A stretch of 64,000 nucleotides of DNA from UBA4582 sp965657335. Its GTDB lineage: Bacteria > Pseudomonadota > Gammaproteobacteria > Pseudomonadales > Azotimanducaceae. Position 1 is the first letter of the stretch. Every line of letters begins with the position of its first letter. The DNA is taken from positions 15,358 to 79,357 of the forward strand of contig CBFHOH010000021.1 of the NCBI GenBank assembly GCA_965657335.1, in the 5' to 3' direction. Positions 1 to 8,287 of this stretch are shown one piece after another. The position numbers and the translations under genes were made by a program. The notes below the pieces were generated by a model. It was given only the letters and a program-made list of their open reading frames with translations, had not been told where the DNA came from and searched no databases.

Positions 1-2
1 CG

Positions 3-983
3 CTGCTCGGTGCCTACTCAGAAAATAAGTCACAGGTATCATTATCGATACTCACAAAATCGGCCGAAGAGGTCCTGGGTAAACCGGCACAAAGACCAGG
101 CAAAGGCTCGACGTTTAACACGATTCTCGCAGTCGCTTTCGTTGCTATGGTAGCCTCTGTGTGGTTTGTCGACAGACCGGGCAACACACAGGGCAGTTCA
201 GACAACGAAATAGCAGAGGGGATTACAGAACAACCAGCTGCGCCAGCCGAAAGCCGGCGACAACTCGACGATTTCCAAACCAATCCAGCACCTTCTAAGC
301 CAAACCTTGGCGAGTTGATTTCACTCAAAACAAAAGCGAGTTCAGATCACTTAGCATCTGTTAGCCGCAGCGTAACCGGCAGCCCCGACCCTGATTCTGC
401 TATCACTAAAGTGCTCAATATCTGGGGCAACCCGCCTATCGATGATTCTCAACCGGCTTGCGACCAAGTTGGTCAACTGGGCTTGAACTGCTTTGTCCAA
501 AGGGGCAATTTTTACGACATCAAGGCATTTAATAGGCCTGTCGCAATTAACCTTTCAACCGAAAGCGACAAAGACAACTGGACCGCACTAATTGCGCTAG
601 ATGCAGCAACAGCAACATTTACAACCGACCAATCAGATTTTCGCGTCAGCGAATCCATGATCGAAAGCTGGCAAGGTGAGTTCATCGTCCTTTGGCGTAT
701 GCCGCCGGGATACAAAGCACCGATCTCCGAGGGCAGCAAAGGAGCGACTGTCGACTGGTTGGGCGCACAACTTTCTATTTTTGACTCTTTACCCTCGCCG
801 ACTTCAACCGTTACGTTTGATCAAGCACTTGCACAAAGAGTCCTATCGTTCCAGCGGTCGGTTAAGCTTAACCCCACCGCAATCGTTGGGCCAGAAACAT
901 GGATACACATCAATAGTTTAGAAGGCATCGGCATACCCTTTCTTTTAGATGAAAACGCTTTAACGCTCGGCGGTGATGGCTAA
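3..983 (+). CDS. gspA: GspA/ExeA-type general secretion ATPase, C-terminal part (5' truncated)
   Basis: The frame is open from the first bases of the window, so the start and the N-terminal AAA+ ATPase domain lie outside. What remains is the end of the ATPase region, a single hydrophobic segment (around positions 120-165) and a periplasmic part. This part ends in a peptidoglycan-binding-like stretch, where the 'ALAQRVLSFQ' helix is followed by 'VGPETW' and 'INSL'. In the ExeA family the ATPase works with GspB/ExeB to insert the type II secretin multimer through the peptidoglycan layer. The stop codon overlaps the gspB start (TAATG), which implies translational coupling. Identity rests on this architecture and on the gspB partner. 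The nucleotide-binding motifs cannot be checked here. Confidence 0.85.
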   Translation: MLGAYSENKSQVSLSILTKSAEEVLGKPAQRPGKGSTFNTILAVAFVAMVASVWFVDRPGNTQGSSDNEIAEGITEQPAAPAESRRQLDDFQTNPAPSKPNLGELISLKTKASSDHLASVSRSVTGSPDPDSAITKVLNIWGNPPIDDSQPACDQVGQLGLNCFVQRGNFYDIKAFNRPVAINLSTESDKDNWTALIALDAATATFTTDQSDFRVSESMIESWQGEFIVLWRMPPGYKAPISEGSKGATVDWLGAQLSIFDSLPSPTSTVTFDQALAQRVLSFQRSVKLNPTAIVGPETWIHINSLEGIGIPFLLDENALTLGGDG

Positions 984-1720
984 TGTCGTATATTCTTGAC
1001 GCCCTCAAAAAATCAGAAAGCGAACGACAAAATCAGGACTTGCCTGATATAAACGCTATTCATCAGCGGCCTCAACAGCATCCTGACAAAAAACGGCGCA
1101 TTTGGCCTTTGGCAATCCCGGTCATACTGACCCTGAACATCGCCGGTTTATGGCTTATCTGGGAACACGCCCCTGCGGAACGCGAAGAATCAAAGCCCCT
1201 ACTATCTGAGTCACCAAGCAAAACCGACGCCCGCTCGACGCCCGCCACGACAGCGCTAGAGACGCAACTGATTAGCGCACCCGGTGAGGCTAAAACGCAA
1301 CCGACGAGTACTGCACTCACGAAGCAAAGCCCCCCTGTTGCCGAAGCCATGGACGTTGGCGAGGTATCCGAAGTTCTCATTACGCCTGCGGACGCCTATC
1401 GAAGAATATCGAATAAGCCGACAGCGATTATCGAGCGGTCTGGTCAAAAACCCGAGAAGATAACCGCTCAGCCAGTCAGCAAAATAACAACCTTGCCTAC
1501 CAACATTCAGCGTCAAATACCTGATTTAACGTTCTCAAGCCACTTGTACGCGGATGATAGAACTTTTCGAATGGTGAACATCAATGGAAACATGTATCAC
1601 GAAGGAGACATGATCGCCGAAGGCATTCGACTAGAGAGAATCAGCGAAGAGGGCGTCGTGTTAAATTATTTACACTACACCTTTGAAATCAGCGTCATCA
1701 GGGATTGGTCTTTCCAATAG
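983..1720 (+). CDS. gspB: General secretion pathway protein GspB/ExeB
   Basis: The protein is 245 aa. The N-terminus 'MSYILDALKKSESERQ' is the family hallmark. It is followed by a basic stretch and one transmembrane helix (about residues 40-60), a Pro/Thr/Ser-rich periplasmic linker, and a C-terminal GspB domain of about 65 residues. That domain includes 'FSSHLYADD', 'RMVNINGNMYHEGD' and 'LERISEEGVVLNY'. It is an inner-membrane partner of GspA that helps assemble or position the type II secretion secretin in the envelope. The start codon overlaps the gspA stop, so the two are cotranslated. No other gsp gene is in the window. The next gene converges from the other strand 17 bases downstream. 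Confidence 0.92.
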   Translation: MSYILDALKKSESERQNQDLPDINAIHQRPQQHPDKKRRIWPLAIPVILTLNIAGLWLIWEHAPAEREESKPLLSESPSKTDARSTPATTALETQLISAPGEAKTQPTSTALTKQSPPVAEAMDVGEVSEVLITPADAYRRISNKPTAIIERSGQKPEKITAQPVSKITTLPTNIQRQIPDLTFSSHLYADDRTFRMVNINGNMYHEGDMIAEGIRLERISEEGVVLNYLHYTFEISVIRDWSFQ

Positions 1721-1737
1721 GCGCGGAAAAGAAGCGT

Positions 1738-2505
1738 CTAAGGTTCAACGGATGGGACAGGCTCGACGCTTCGGATCATGCCCTGCAAGTCAACGAGCCT
1801 CTTATTAACCTGAGCCCGATATTTATCAATGACATTGATTGCTTCTTCGGTGGTTTTTACCCTATTTTGCAAACTCGTCAAATTTCGCTTATTCGCTGCA
1901 GCCAGGTCAGCTTGGTCCTGAACCTGCCCTCGCACGAGCGACACCTGCGTCGTCATATCTTCGTTATCGTCGATTAATGTTTGGCGCACCCCCGCGATGT
2001 CGGCAATCAGTGCTTCAAACTGAGCAGTCGTTTGTGCGATGGATGTGCTTTGACGTGCGAGTTTACCTTCTAGTTTTTTATTGGCGCTATTGGCATTTTG
2101 AAGTGCTTTTTCCAGCTCCAGAATTTTAGGTCGATTTTGCCGATAAGCCACCGCCCACAACTTGTCGATTTCTGCGACGTTCGTGCCCTGTTGCGCTTTC
2201 ATTAGCTGGAAGGTTTTTTCTATATCACTGCCCGTTGCGCTCAATTCGGATTCAATATCGCGGCTGTTTCTTTGCACGTTGTCCAACAGCTCGTTAGACA
2301 GGTCAAGCTTCTTCTGGACCTCGAACAGCGTGTAGCCGCCAAAGCCCATCAAAATCGCCATCACAACAATCGTGAAAACCAGCAAACCGTTGAAGTTACT
2401 TTGTTTGGGTGCCTCTACACGGCTGCTTCTGCGATAAGAGGCGATATCGTCTTTGCCTGGCGCAATTTCGGGAAGCGTTTCGATTGTCTTTTTATCGTCA
2501 GTCAT
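1738..2505 (-). CDS. Membrane-anchored coiled-coil protein of unknown function
   Basis: The protein is 255 aa if translation begins at the ATG at 2505; an in-frame ATG lies four codons upstream. A polar cytoplasmic N-terminus of about 40 residues precedes one strongly hydrophobic helix ('LLVFTIVVMAILMGFGGYTLF'-type, near residues 42-62). The remainder, about 190 residues, is rich in Glu, Lys, Gln, Leu and Asn with heptad-like spacing, which suggests a long periplasmic coiled coil. No enzymatic motif is visible and I do not recognise the family. It converges on gspB, and its own upstream neighbour is the PuuD-type gene, whose terminator lies between the two. A structural or scaffolding role in the envelope is only an inference. 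Confidence 0.6.
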   Translation of the reverse strand: MTDDKKTIETLPEIAPGKDDIASYRRSSRVEAPKQSNFNGLLVFTIVVMAILMGFGGYTLFEVQKKLDLSNELLDNVQRNSRDIESELSATGSDIEKTFQLMKAQQGTNVAEIDKLWAVAYRQNRPKILELEKALQNANSANKKLEGKLARQSTSIAQTTAQFEALIADIAGVRQTLIDDNEDMTTQVSLVRGQVQDQADLAAANKRNLTSLQNRVKTTEEAINVIDKYRAQVNKRLVDLQGMIRSVEPVPSVEP

Positions 2506-2555
2506 TTTTAAACACACATAATCGGTTTAACGTCCGGTCATGAAACTCAAATATA

Positions 2556-2582
2556 AAAAAGGCTCCAGAAGGAGCCTTCTTC
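2556..2582 (-). terminator. Rho-independent terminator after the PuuD-type gene
   Basis: A perfect 8-bp stem (AAGGCTCC/GGAGCCTT, arms 2559-2566 and 2571-2578) encloses an AGAA loop. On the minus strand the hairpin is followed by a run of T residues. It lies 15 bases beyond the stop codon of the gene ending at 2597. Confidence 0.8.
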
Positions 2583-2596
2583 ACTTTGTTACCCCG

Positions 2597-3268
2597 TTAC
2601 AATGCAATCATCAATCCATACAACACGACAGTCAGTGCTAGGCTGGAGTGAATGACGCCAACCACACTTGTCATTGGCCCTTGCTTGCCGAACAGCGCGT
2701 TAGCTTCAAGCGCAAAAATCACAACCAACATTGCAATTAACGCTGTCATTTTAGTCGGGTCAGTTGCCATGCCATGCGGCAGGTGAGCGGACGACCCCAT
2801 AAAAAAGAGCATCGGCATAGAAAAGAGTGTGTTCGTTCTAGAGGCCAAGGCTGCCTTCGGTGCTGCGGCACCTGCTTCAGGCAATGCCTCACCACCCTGC
2901 GCAACCTGCGTGGCTGAGGCTATGATGATTTTCTGGTTAGGCCAAATGACCAACCAAACATTGAGAAACATCAGAGTGCCGAGAGTCGCGCCTATAATGA
3001 TATCAAAGGTCACATACTGACCCCTGTAACCCAGCATGACGACGCCTGTAATAAACGTTAGCATAGCGCCCCAACGGAACCACCAGAGTGCTCGGGGAAC
3101 CAGCTTTTGAATCGCGCCGGATCGATGCGCGTCTTCTGCTTCCTTAAAGTATTCCGTTTGAACAAAGTTGAAGTAATACAAAAGGCCTATCCACGTAATA
3201 CCTGCTATGAAATGCAGCCATCTAAATATAAAGTCGAAGCCGCCCGCGGTAAATAATGATATATCCAT
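2597..3268 (-). CDS. Urate hydroxylase PuuD-type membrane protein, without cytochrome domain
   Basis: The protein is 223 aa with several hydrophobic helices. It begins 'MDISLFTAGGFDFIFRWLHF' and contains 'FIAGITWIGLLYYFNFVQ', 'WWFRWGAMLTFITGVVMLG' and 'WPNQKIIIA'. These match the N-terminal membrane domain of PuuD/urate oxidase N-terminal family proteins. Full PuuD urate hydroxylases add a C-terminal cytochrome c domain. That domain is absent here: there is no CxxCH and the protein ends after its last helix. Short stand-alone homologues occur in many marine gammaproteobacteria and their substrate is not established, so urate oxidation should not be assumed. The ATG follows a GAGAGG ribosome binding site. 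A terminator follows the gene, which appears monocistronic. Confidence 0.7.
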   Translation of the reverse strand: MDISLFTAGGFDFIFRWLHFIAGITWIGLLYYFNFVQTEYFKEAEDAHRSGAIQKLVPRALWWFRWGAMLTFITGVVMLGYRGQYVTFDIIIGATLGTLMFLNVWLVIWPNQKIIIASATQVAQGGEALPEAGAAAPKAALASRTNTLFSMPMLFFMGSSAHLPHGMATDPTKMTALIAMLVVIFALEANALFGKQGPMTSVVGVIHSSLALTVVLYGLMIAL

Positions 3269-3530
3269 TGTGCCCTCTCTTTCGATCTGGGGGATTAACC
3301 CCTAATTTATTATGGTTTCACTCTATTTGAGCAGATTGCAGATGATAGCATTCCAAATTTTGAAACACTATTACCGCAGACAGACTGTAACAATATAGTT
3401 TTATCACTATACTGCCTAAACCCCCGGGACTTTTCGGCACACTTCATAACGGGTAGTATGCTTAGCGAATTACCCATATAAGCGTTGTTTTCGCATCTCG
3501 CACGAACAATGCCAAACAAGGAACTCAGGC

Positions 3531-4880
3531 ATGCGCTCTTTTTGTCTTCTACTTATACTTGCCGTTTGCGGCACTACCACCGCGCTTTCCGCCGAAAGTG
3601 CAGCAGCAAGCAAGGACTCCGAAGAATCGGAGAAAGCCAAATCTCTGACTGTCGACAAGAAAAAACAAAATTGGAAGGTTTTTACTTCTCTTGATCTATT
3701 TGCCTACAGCGCGCCTGTTTCCGTTGACAAGTTTGCCAACGACTTTGACGCTCCGCTTGAATCCGGCGATACCGCTTTTACCCACGATCAAATTGAAGTT
3801 GGCGTTCAGTGGAATGAGTGGCGCGTCTCCTACGTCCAGCGGTTCGATTACGTCACAAGCTTCACCGAAGATACCGCGCTCTATCATCACAGCGAGAAAA
3901 ACAATCTGCCGCTGCCGGCGGACCGGGAATACGACCTGCTGTTAGATGTCGAGAGACTTAACGCGACCGGAATCAAACTGGGTTACAATTGGGCGTTCAG
4001 GCAAGACCTTTCTTTTGATATCGCGTTTGCTTACTACAACGAAGTGACCGACCTCCAGTCAGGCAAAGCCGCCGTCAACGGAGACTTGGAGCCGATCACA
4101 GACGAACTGATAGCGGAAGCGGAACTGATACTCGATGGCTTAAGTGCAGGCAATCGCGATCTCAGCCCTCTGCTTACTCTGGTTGAAAATGTTAACGCTA
4201 AACTTGTCATTGACTATTACTACGATGACCCAAAGTTTAATGAGCCTGACTACGCTAAACCTGTCATCACAGGGCCGGCCAATCCGGTCATCTCAGGCGT
4301 TGATTTCAACTCACCTAGTGGCACTGGATATTCCCTAGATCTGGGCATGAATTGGCAGGTTACTGACCAACTGAATCTAGACTTGAAACTCTTCGATGTC
4401 GTTAACAACTTCAGTTGGAAAAACGCCCCCTATTCCATCACAACGTTCAATCTCAACCCTGCGCTGGTGGACGCAATTGGCGTTAGCCAGGATTTTGTAG
4501 ATGGTCTGATTGTGACCCCCAACGATCTTATAGATAGGCACGTGGATGTCACAATTCTTAACCGCGACTATGACCAAGAACTTCCTTGGCGAGCAAACCT
4601 GCGGGCAAATTATTCCCTCGACAAAGAACTCAACTTATTCAACCTTTGGGCGCCTAACATTTCTGTTATTGGCGGCTATTACTATACAAAAACGCAACAC
4701 TTTCCAAGCATTGGTATTGGCTTTGATGACTCCCTGCAACTGGCCTATGATTTCGGCGGCGAAGCTTTTTCGATAAATTATCGTAATCGATATCTTTTCG
4801 CCCGACTAATGACTGACTCACTCGCATTTGAGGATGCCCACACGATTGGTTTTGCGGTCGGATTTAATTTCGGGTTCTGA
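3531..4880 (+). CDS. Predicted outer-membrane beta-barrel protein, function unknown
   Basis: The protein is 449 aa. A cleavable signal peptide (residues 1-20, 'LLLILAVCGTTTALSAES') is followed by a short charged linker. A long series of alternating hydrophobic/polar strands follows, rich in Tyr, Asp, Asn and Phe, such as 'WRVSYVQRFDYV', 'GIKLGYNWAF', 'FDIAFAYYNEV', 'SLDLGMNWQV' and 'FSINYRNRYLFARL'. It ends in '...VGFNFGF', and a terminal Phe is typical of substrates of the BAM assembly machinery. A less strand-like insert near residues 180-250 could be an extracellular or plug segment. I do not recognise the family. An AAGGAA ribosome binding site precedes the ATG. No neighbour suggests the substrate. 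Confidence 0.65.
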   Translation: MRSFCLLLILAVCGTTTALSAESAAASKDSEESEKAKSLTVDKKKQNWKVFTSLDLFAYSAPVSVDKFANDFDAPLESGDTAFTHDQIEVGVQWNEWRVSYVQRFDYVTSFTEDTALYHHSEKNNLPLPADREYDLLLDVERLNATGIKLGYNWAFRQDLSFDIAFAYYNEVTDLQSGKAAVNGDLEPITDELIAEAELILDGLSAGNRDLSPLLTLVENVNAKLVIDYYYDDPKFNEPDYAKPVITGPANPVISGVDFNSPSGTGYSLDLGMNWQVTDQLNLDLKLFDVVNNFSWKNAPYSITTFNLNPALVDAIGVSQDFVDGLIVTPNDLIDRHVDVTILNRDYDQELPWRANLRANYSLDKELNLFNLWAPNISVIGGYYYTKTQHFPSIGIGFDDSLQLAYDFGGEAFSINYRNRYLFARLMTDSLAFEDAHTIGFAVGFNFGF

Positions 4881-5016
4881 TGTACCTGATGATCGCGCAG
4901 CGTGTTTCTTGATCGAAATCATTGCATTCTGATTCGTAAAATTTGACACTCTCGATGAGTTTAAAAACCACGAACTCGCAACATTTGATGCTACTTTTAC
5001 CTGCGGGAAAATCACC

Positions 5017-5511
5017 ATGCGCTACCATCCCTTGAATATTTTATTCGGCTTTCTGTTTCTCGTCGGCTGCAGCTCCGCACCGATCGATGGCGCCGTGACT
5101 TTCACGAAGAAAACAGCAACTTACACTTCATTTTCTGTGACGACGGAAAACATCCCTGCATTTTTGGGCCCTATTATCACCAGCAACTTTGATGTTGCAA
5201 TGGCAAGTAAGGGACTTCAACCGACAGACCACTCCGGCAATCCAGACCTAAACATCACGCTGCGATACGAGCAGATTGATCTCGGTACAGGTGCAAAAAA
5301 AGTTGAAGGTGACGAACAAATTACGATGGACGACTCACTGAAGTTTGTTGCACGAATCGCCATAGAGGCAAGAGTGACGGGTGAGGCGGACATCATCTGG
5401 TCGGGTTATGTACAGAAGATACATGACGTGGCACCGGGCGAATGGATGCACACAGGCAACGCCTCAGTTGCTTTTCTCGACGCATTTAACAAAGTACTAG
5501 CCGACTTCTAA
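5017..5511 (+). CDS. Small lipoprotein of unknown function (DUF4136-like)
   Basis: The protein is 164 aa. The signal sequence ends in a lipobox, 'FLVGC' with the modified Cys near residue 19, so it is a predicted lipoprotein. The mature part has an alternating strand pattern ('YTSFSV', 'LNITLRYEQIDLG', 'ARIAIEARVTGEADIIWSGYV') and a C-terminal helix. This loosely resembles DUF4136-type lipoproteins, but no diagnostic motif allows certainty. It lies downstream of the barrel gene on the same strand with a 136-bp gap, so a common transcript is possible but not shown. A bidirectional terminator follows its stop. Confidence 0.6.
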   Translation: MRYHPLNILFGFLFLVGCSSAPIDGAVTFTKKTATYTSFSVTTENIPAFLGPIITSNFDVAMASKGLQPTDHSGNPDLNITLRYEQIDLGTGAKKVEGDEQITMDDSLKFVARIAIEARVTGEADIIWSGYVQKIHDVAPGEWMHTGNASVAFLDAFNKVLADF

Positions 5512-5536
5512 TAGCGCCGAATCACCAACGACAGCC

Positions 5537-5568
5537 AAAAAAAAGCCCCGCGTATGCGGGGCTTTTTG
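5537..5568. terminator. Bidirectional Rho-independent terminator between the lipoprotein gene and groEL
   Basis: A perfect 11-bp stem (AAAAGCCCCGC 5541-5551, GCGGGGCTTTT 5556-5566) has a GTAT loop, with A-tracts and T-tracts on both sides. It sits between two convergent genes and can stop transcription from either direction. Confidence 0.9.
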
Positions 5569-5614
5569 TCTTCTGGTATTTGATTGTCTGACCAATCAAA
5601 CAGGCCAGAGCGGT

Positions 5615-7270
5615 TTACATCATGCCGCCCATACCGCCCATGCCACCCATGCCGCCCATATCAGGCATAGCAGGTGCAGCAGCGCCACCTTCTTCAACAA
5701 CGTCAGTAATCATACATTCGGTTGTGATCATAAGTCCGGCAACTGAACCAGCAGCCTGAAGCGCTGTTCTTGTTACCTTCGCAGGATCAGGCAGACCGAA
5801 ACCAATCATGTCGCCGTATTCACCTGTAGCAGCATTGTAACCTTCTGATGCTTTCAGGCCCTTCACTTTATCAACAACAACAGAAGCTTCGTCACCAGCG
5901 TTAGTTACGATCTGACGCATAGGTGCTTCCATCGCGCGTCGCAGCAAAGCGATACCAACGTTTTGGTCTTCGTTGTCGCCTGTCAAGCCTTCAACTGCCT
6001 GAAGCGCACGAATCAGGGCAACGCCACCACCAGCAACGATACCTTCTTCAACAGCCGCTCGTGTTGAGTGCAGTGCATCTTCAACTCGGGCTTTCTTCTC
6101 TTTCATTTCAACTTCAGTTGGCGCACCAACCTTAATGACAGCAACACCACCGGCAAGCTTGGCAACACGTTCCTGCAGCTTTTCACGGTCGTAGTCTGAA
6201 GACGTTTCTTCGATTTGAGCGCGGATCTGATTAACGCGAGCTTCGATGTCATCTGACTGACCAGCGCCATCGACTATCGTCGTTGCTTCTTTAGTCAGTG
6301 TAATTCGCTTAGCCTGACCCAGATCGTCCAAAGTGGCGCCTTCAAGAGAAAGCCCAACTTCTTCAGAAATTACAGTACCACCGGTAAGAATAGCGATGTC
6401 CTGCAGCATTTCTTTACGTCGGTCGCCAAAACCTGGTGCTTTAGCCGCAGAAACTTTCACGATGCCACGCATGTTGTTGACAACCAGAGTTGCCAACGCT
6501 TCGCCTTCAACATCTTCAGCGATAACCATCAAAGGCTTACCCGCTTTAGCAACAGCTTCGAGTACTGGTAGCATGTCGCGAATGTTAGAGATCTTCTTAT
6601 CAAAAAGAAGAATGTATGGATCTTCCAGTTCAGCACTCATGCTTTCCTGATTGTTGATGAAGTAAGGAGACAGGTAACCGCGGTCAAACTGCATACCTTC
6701 AACAACGTCAAGTTCGTTCTCAAGACCACTGCCTTCTTCAACAGTGATAACGCCTTCTTTACCCACTTTGTCCATCGCTTCAGCGATGATGTCGCCAACC
6801 TGCGTGTCGCTGTTGGCTGATACGCTGCCCACCTGAGCAATTGTCTTGCTGTCGCTACATGGCACTGCGAGGTTCTTAACTTCTTCAACCGCAACGGCAA
6901 CTGCTTTGTCGATGCCACGCTTGAGATCCATTGGATTCATGCCAGCAGCAACCGACTTGAGACCTTCGTTCAGAATTGCCTGAGCGAGTACGGTAGCTGT
7001 TGTTGTTCCGTCACCAGCAACATCTGATGTTTGTGAAGCAACTTCCTTCACCATCTGTGCGCCCATGTTTTCGAACTTGTCTTTTAATTCGATTTCTTTG
7101 GCAACCGATACACCGTCTTTAGTAACGGTTGGAGCACCAAATGACTTGTCCAATACTACGTTTCGACCTTTTGGTCCGAGTGTAACTTTTACGGCATCTG
7201 CCAGTACGTTGACCCCAGCCAGCATTCTTTGACGGGCTGAATCACCAAATTTCACATCTTTAGCTGTCAT
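5615..7270 (-). CDS. groL: Chaperonin GroEL (Hsp60)
   Basis: The protein is 551 aa, the usual length. It is a 14-subunit cytosolic ATP-driven folding chamber that works with GroES. Visible hallmarks are 'GPKGRNVVLDKSFGAPTVTKDG' around residues 32-52, the ATPase 'DGTTTATVLA' (the Asp near residue 87), 'AAVEEGIVAGGG' near 405, and the flexible Gly-Gly-Met tail at the C-terminus. It follows groES by 43 bases and should be cotranscribed from the CIRCE-controlled promoter upstream of groES. Nothing is odd about the sequence. Confidence 0.99.
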   Translation of the reverse strand: MTAKDVKFGDSARQRMLAGVNVLADAVKVTLGPKGRNVVLDKSFGAPTVTKDGVSVAKEIELKDKFENMGAQMVKEVASQTSDVAGDGTTTATVLAQAILNEGLKSVAAGMNPMDLKRGIDKAVAVAVEEVKNLAVPCSDSKTIAQVGSVSANSDTQVGDIIAEAMDKVGKEGVITVEEGSGLENELDVVEGMQFDRGYLSPYFINNQESMSAELEDPYILLFDKKISNIRDMLPVLEAVAKAGKPLMVIAEDVEGEALATLVVNNMRGIVKVSAAKAPGFGDRRKEMLQDIAILTGGTVISEEVGLSLEGATLDDLGQAKRITLTKEATTIVDGAGQSDDIEARVNQIRAQIEETSSDYDREKLQERVAKLAGGVAVIKVGAPTEVEMKEKKARVEDALHSTRAAVEEGIVAGGGVALIRALQAVEGLTGDNEDQNVGIALLRRAMEAPMRQIVTNAGDEASVVVDKVKGLKASEGYNAATGEYGDMIGFGLPDPAKVTRTALQAAGSVAGLMITTECMITDVVEEGGAAAPAMPDMGGMGGMGGMGGMM

Positions 7271-7313
7271 AACTTTGTTCCTTTAATCGCTTAAATATTC
7301 TGTAATGGATGTT

Positions 7314-7601
7314 TTATTCAACAACACCAAATACTTCGCTCTCATTCATGATGAGCAGCTCTTCTCCATCGATCTTGACGGTGTTACCCGCGTACTGACC
7401 AAACAGAACCTTATCTCCAGCTTTCAGATCAACTGGCTGAACCGAACCGTTGTCCAGTTTCTTGCCAGGTCCTACTGCCAAAACTTCGCCCTGAGACGGC
7501 TTTTCAGTAGCTGAACCAGGAAGCACGATACCTCCGGCTGATTTTGTTTCTTCTTCTGTGCGTCTTACGACGACACGGTCTTGCAATGGACGGATATTCA
7601 T
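7314..7601 (-). CDS. groS: Co-chaperonin GroES
   Basis: The protein is 95 aa and starts 'MNIRPLQDRVVVRRTEEE'. It has the mobile-loop segment 'ETKSAGGIVLPGSA' (about residues 18-32) that docks on GroEL, and the roof motif 'GEVLAVGPGKKLDNG'. It caps the GroEL chamber as a heptamer. A GGGAGAA ribosome binding site precedes the ATG. It is first in the groES-groEL operon, with the HrcA operator about 180 bp upstream. Confidence 0.99.
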   Translation of the reverse strand: MNIRPLQDRVVVRRTEEETKSAGGIVLPGSATEKPSQGEVLAVGPGKKLDNGSVQPVDLKAGDKVLFGQYAGNTVKIDGEELLIMNESEVFGVVE

Positions 7602-7902
7602 TCATTTCTCCCGTTTCTGGTTTCTTCAAACACTGTTTTTCAAATAGTGTGAGAGTCCGTGTTTCACAACCCGATCAGGTACCCGACCGGGATTTGTTTC
7701 AACAAATTTTGCTAATAAAGGCTTCGCTTACACCCCAATTGGGCTACCTGTTGAGGCAACCTCAGGCGAGCGGATGCGCAAATTAGCACTCTAGTCTGTC
7801 GACTGCTAATAATATGGGCGAAATGTTGAGAGTCAACCCAGCAGCCTCAATTTATTTCCACTAATTCGATGTTTTCGGGAAACATGCGAGAATTAAGAAC
7901 CA
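7602..7902. promoter_or_regulatory. groE control region
   Basis: This is 301 bp without a gene, between groES and the divergent alkyltransferase-like gene. It holds the CIRCE element (7783-7809) about 180 bp ahead of groES, leaving a long untranslated leader. I looked for a sigma-32 type promoter on the minus strand and found only a poor match near 7735-7765, which is not called separately. Confidence 0.6.
7783..7809. promoter_or_regulatory. CIRCE operator (HrcA binding site)
   Basis: TTAGCACTC, a 9-base spacer, then GACTGCTAA. The consensus is TTAGCACTC-N9-GAGTGCTAA, so there is a single mismatch in the right arm. CIRCE is the operator of the heat-shock repressor HrcA and commonly sits ahead of groES. 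This implies that an hrcA gene exists elsewhere in the genome. Confidence 0.9.
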
Positions 7903-8271
7903 GTGAGCCCTAGTTATCCCTTAAAACGGCGAATTATTGTGACGAGGACCAAAAACGATTCACGAACCAAAACGAAAACCGAGCAAGTGCAGGCGCTCGT
8001 CTGGCAAGTCGTGTTTGCTATTCCGAAGGGCAAAGTAGCAACCTATGGCCAGATTGCGTCGATGGCTGGATTTCCGGCTCAATCCCGCATGGTTGGGCGC
8101 GTACTTTCCCGCTTACCCGAAGATACAAAAATCCCCTGGCACCGTGTAATCAACAGCCAAGGGAAAATATCTAACCCAAACAATATTAAGCAGCAGCAGC
8201 GGCTTGAGGCGGAAGGTATTGCGCTAATCAATGGTCGCGTTAAGCTCACGCTTTATCAATGGCACCCCTGA
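7903..8271 (+). CDS. Alkyltransferase-like protein (ATL, MGMT-fold DNA repair)
   Basis: The protein is 122 aa from a GTG start; a second in-frame GTG at 7939 would give 110 aa, and neither has a clear ribosome binding site. The MGMT DNA-binding domain is plain: 'IPKGKVATYGQIASMAG', the arginine-finger region 'SRMVGRVLSRLP', and the active-site block. There the usual PCHRV is replaced by PWHRV, so the methyl-accepting Cys is Trp. Proteins of this type (E. coli YbaZ, yeast Atl1) bind O6-alkylguanine but cannot repair it themselves. They flag it for nucleotide excision repair. The gene is divergent from groES and convergent with ampG. Confidence 0.9.
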   Translation: MSPSYPLKRRIIVTRTKNDSRTKTKTEQVQALVWQVVFAIPKGKVATYGQIASMAGFPAQSRMVGRVLSRLPEDTKIPWHRVINSQGKISNPNNIKQQQRLEAEGIALINGRVKLTLYQWHP

Positions 8272-8287
8272 CTCAGGTCGCACACTC

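Noticed and set aside
7735..7765. Sigma-32 promoter for groESL
   Set aside because: Only weak matches with poor spacing were found.
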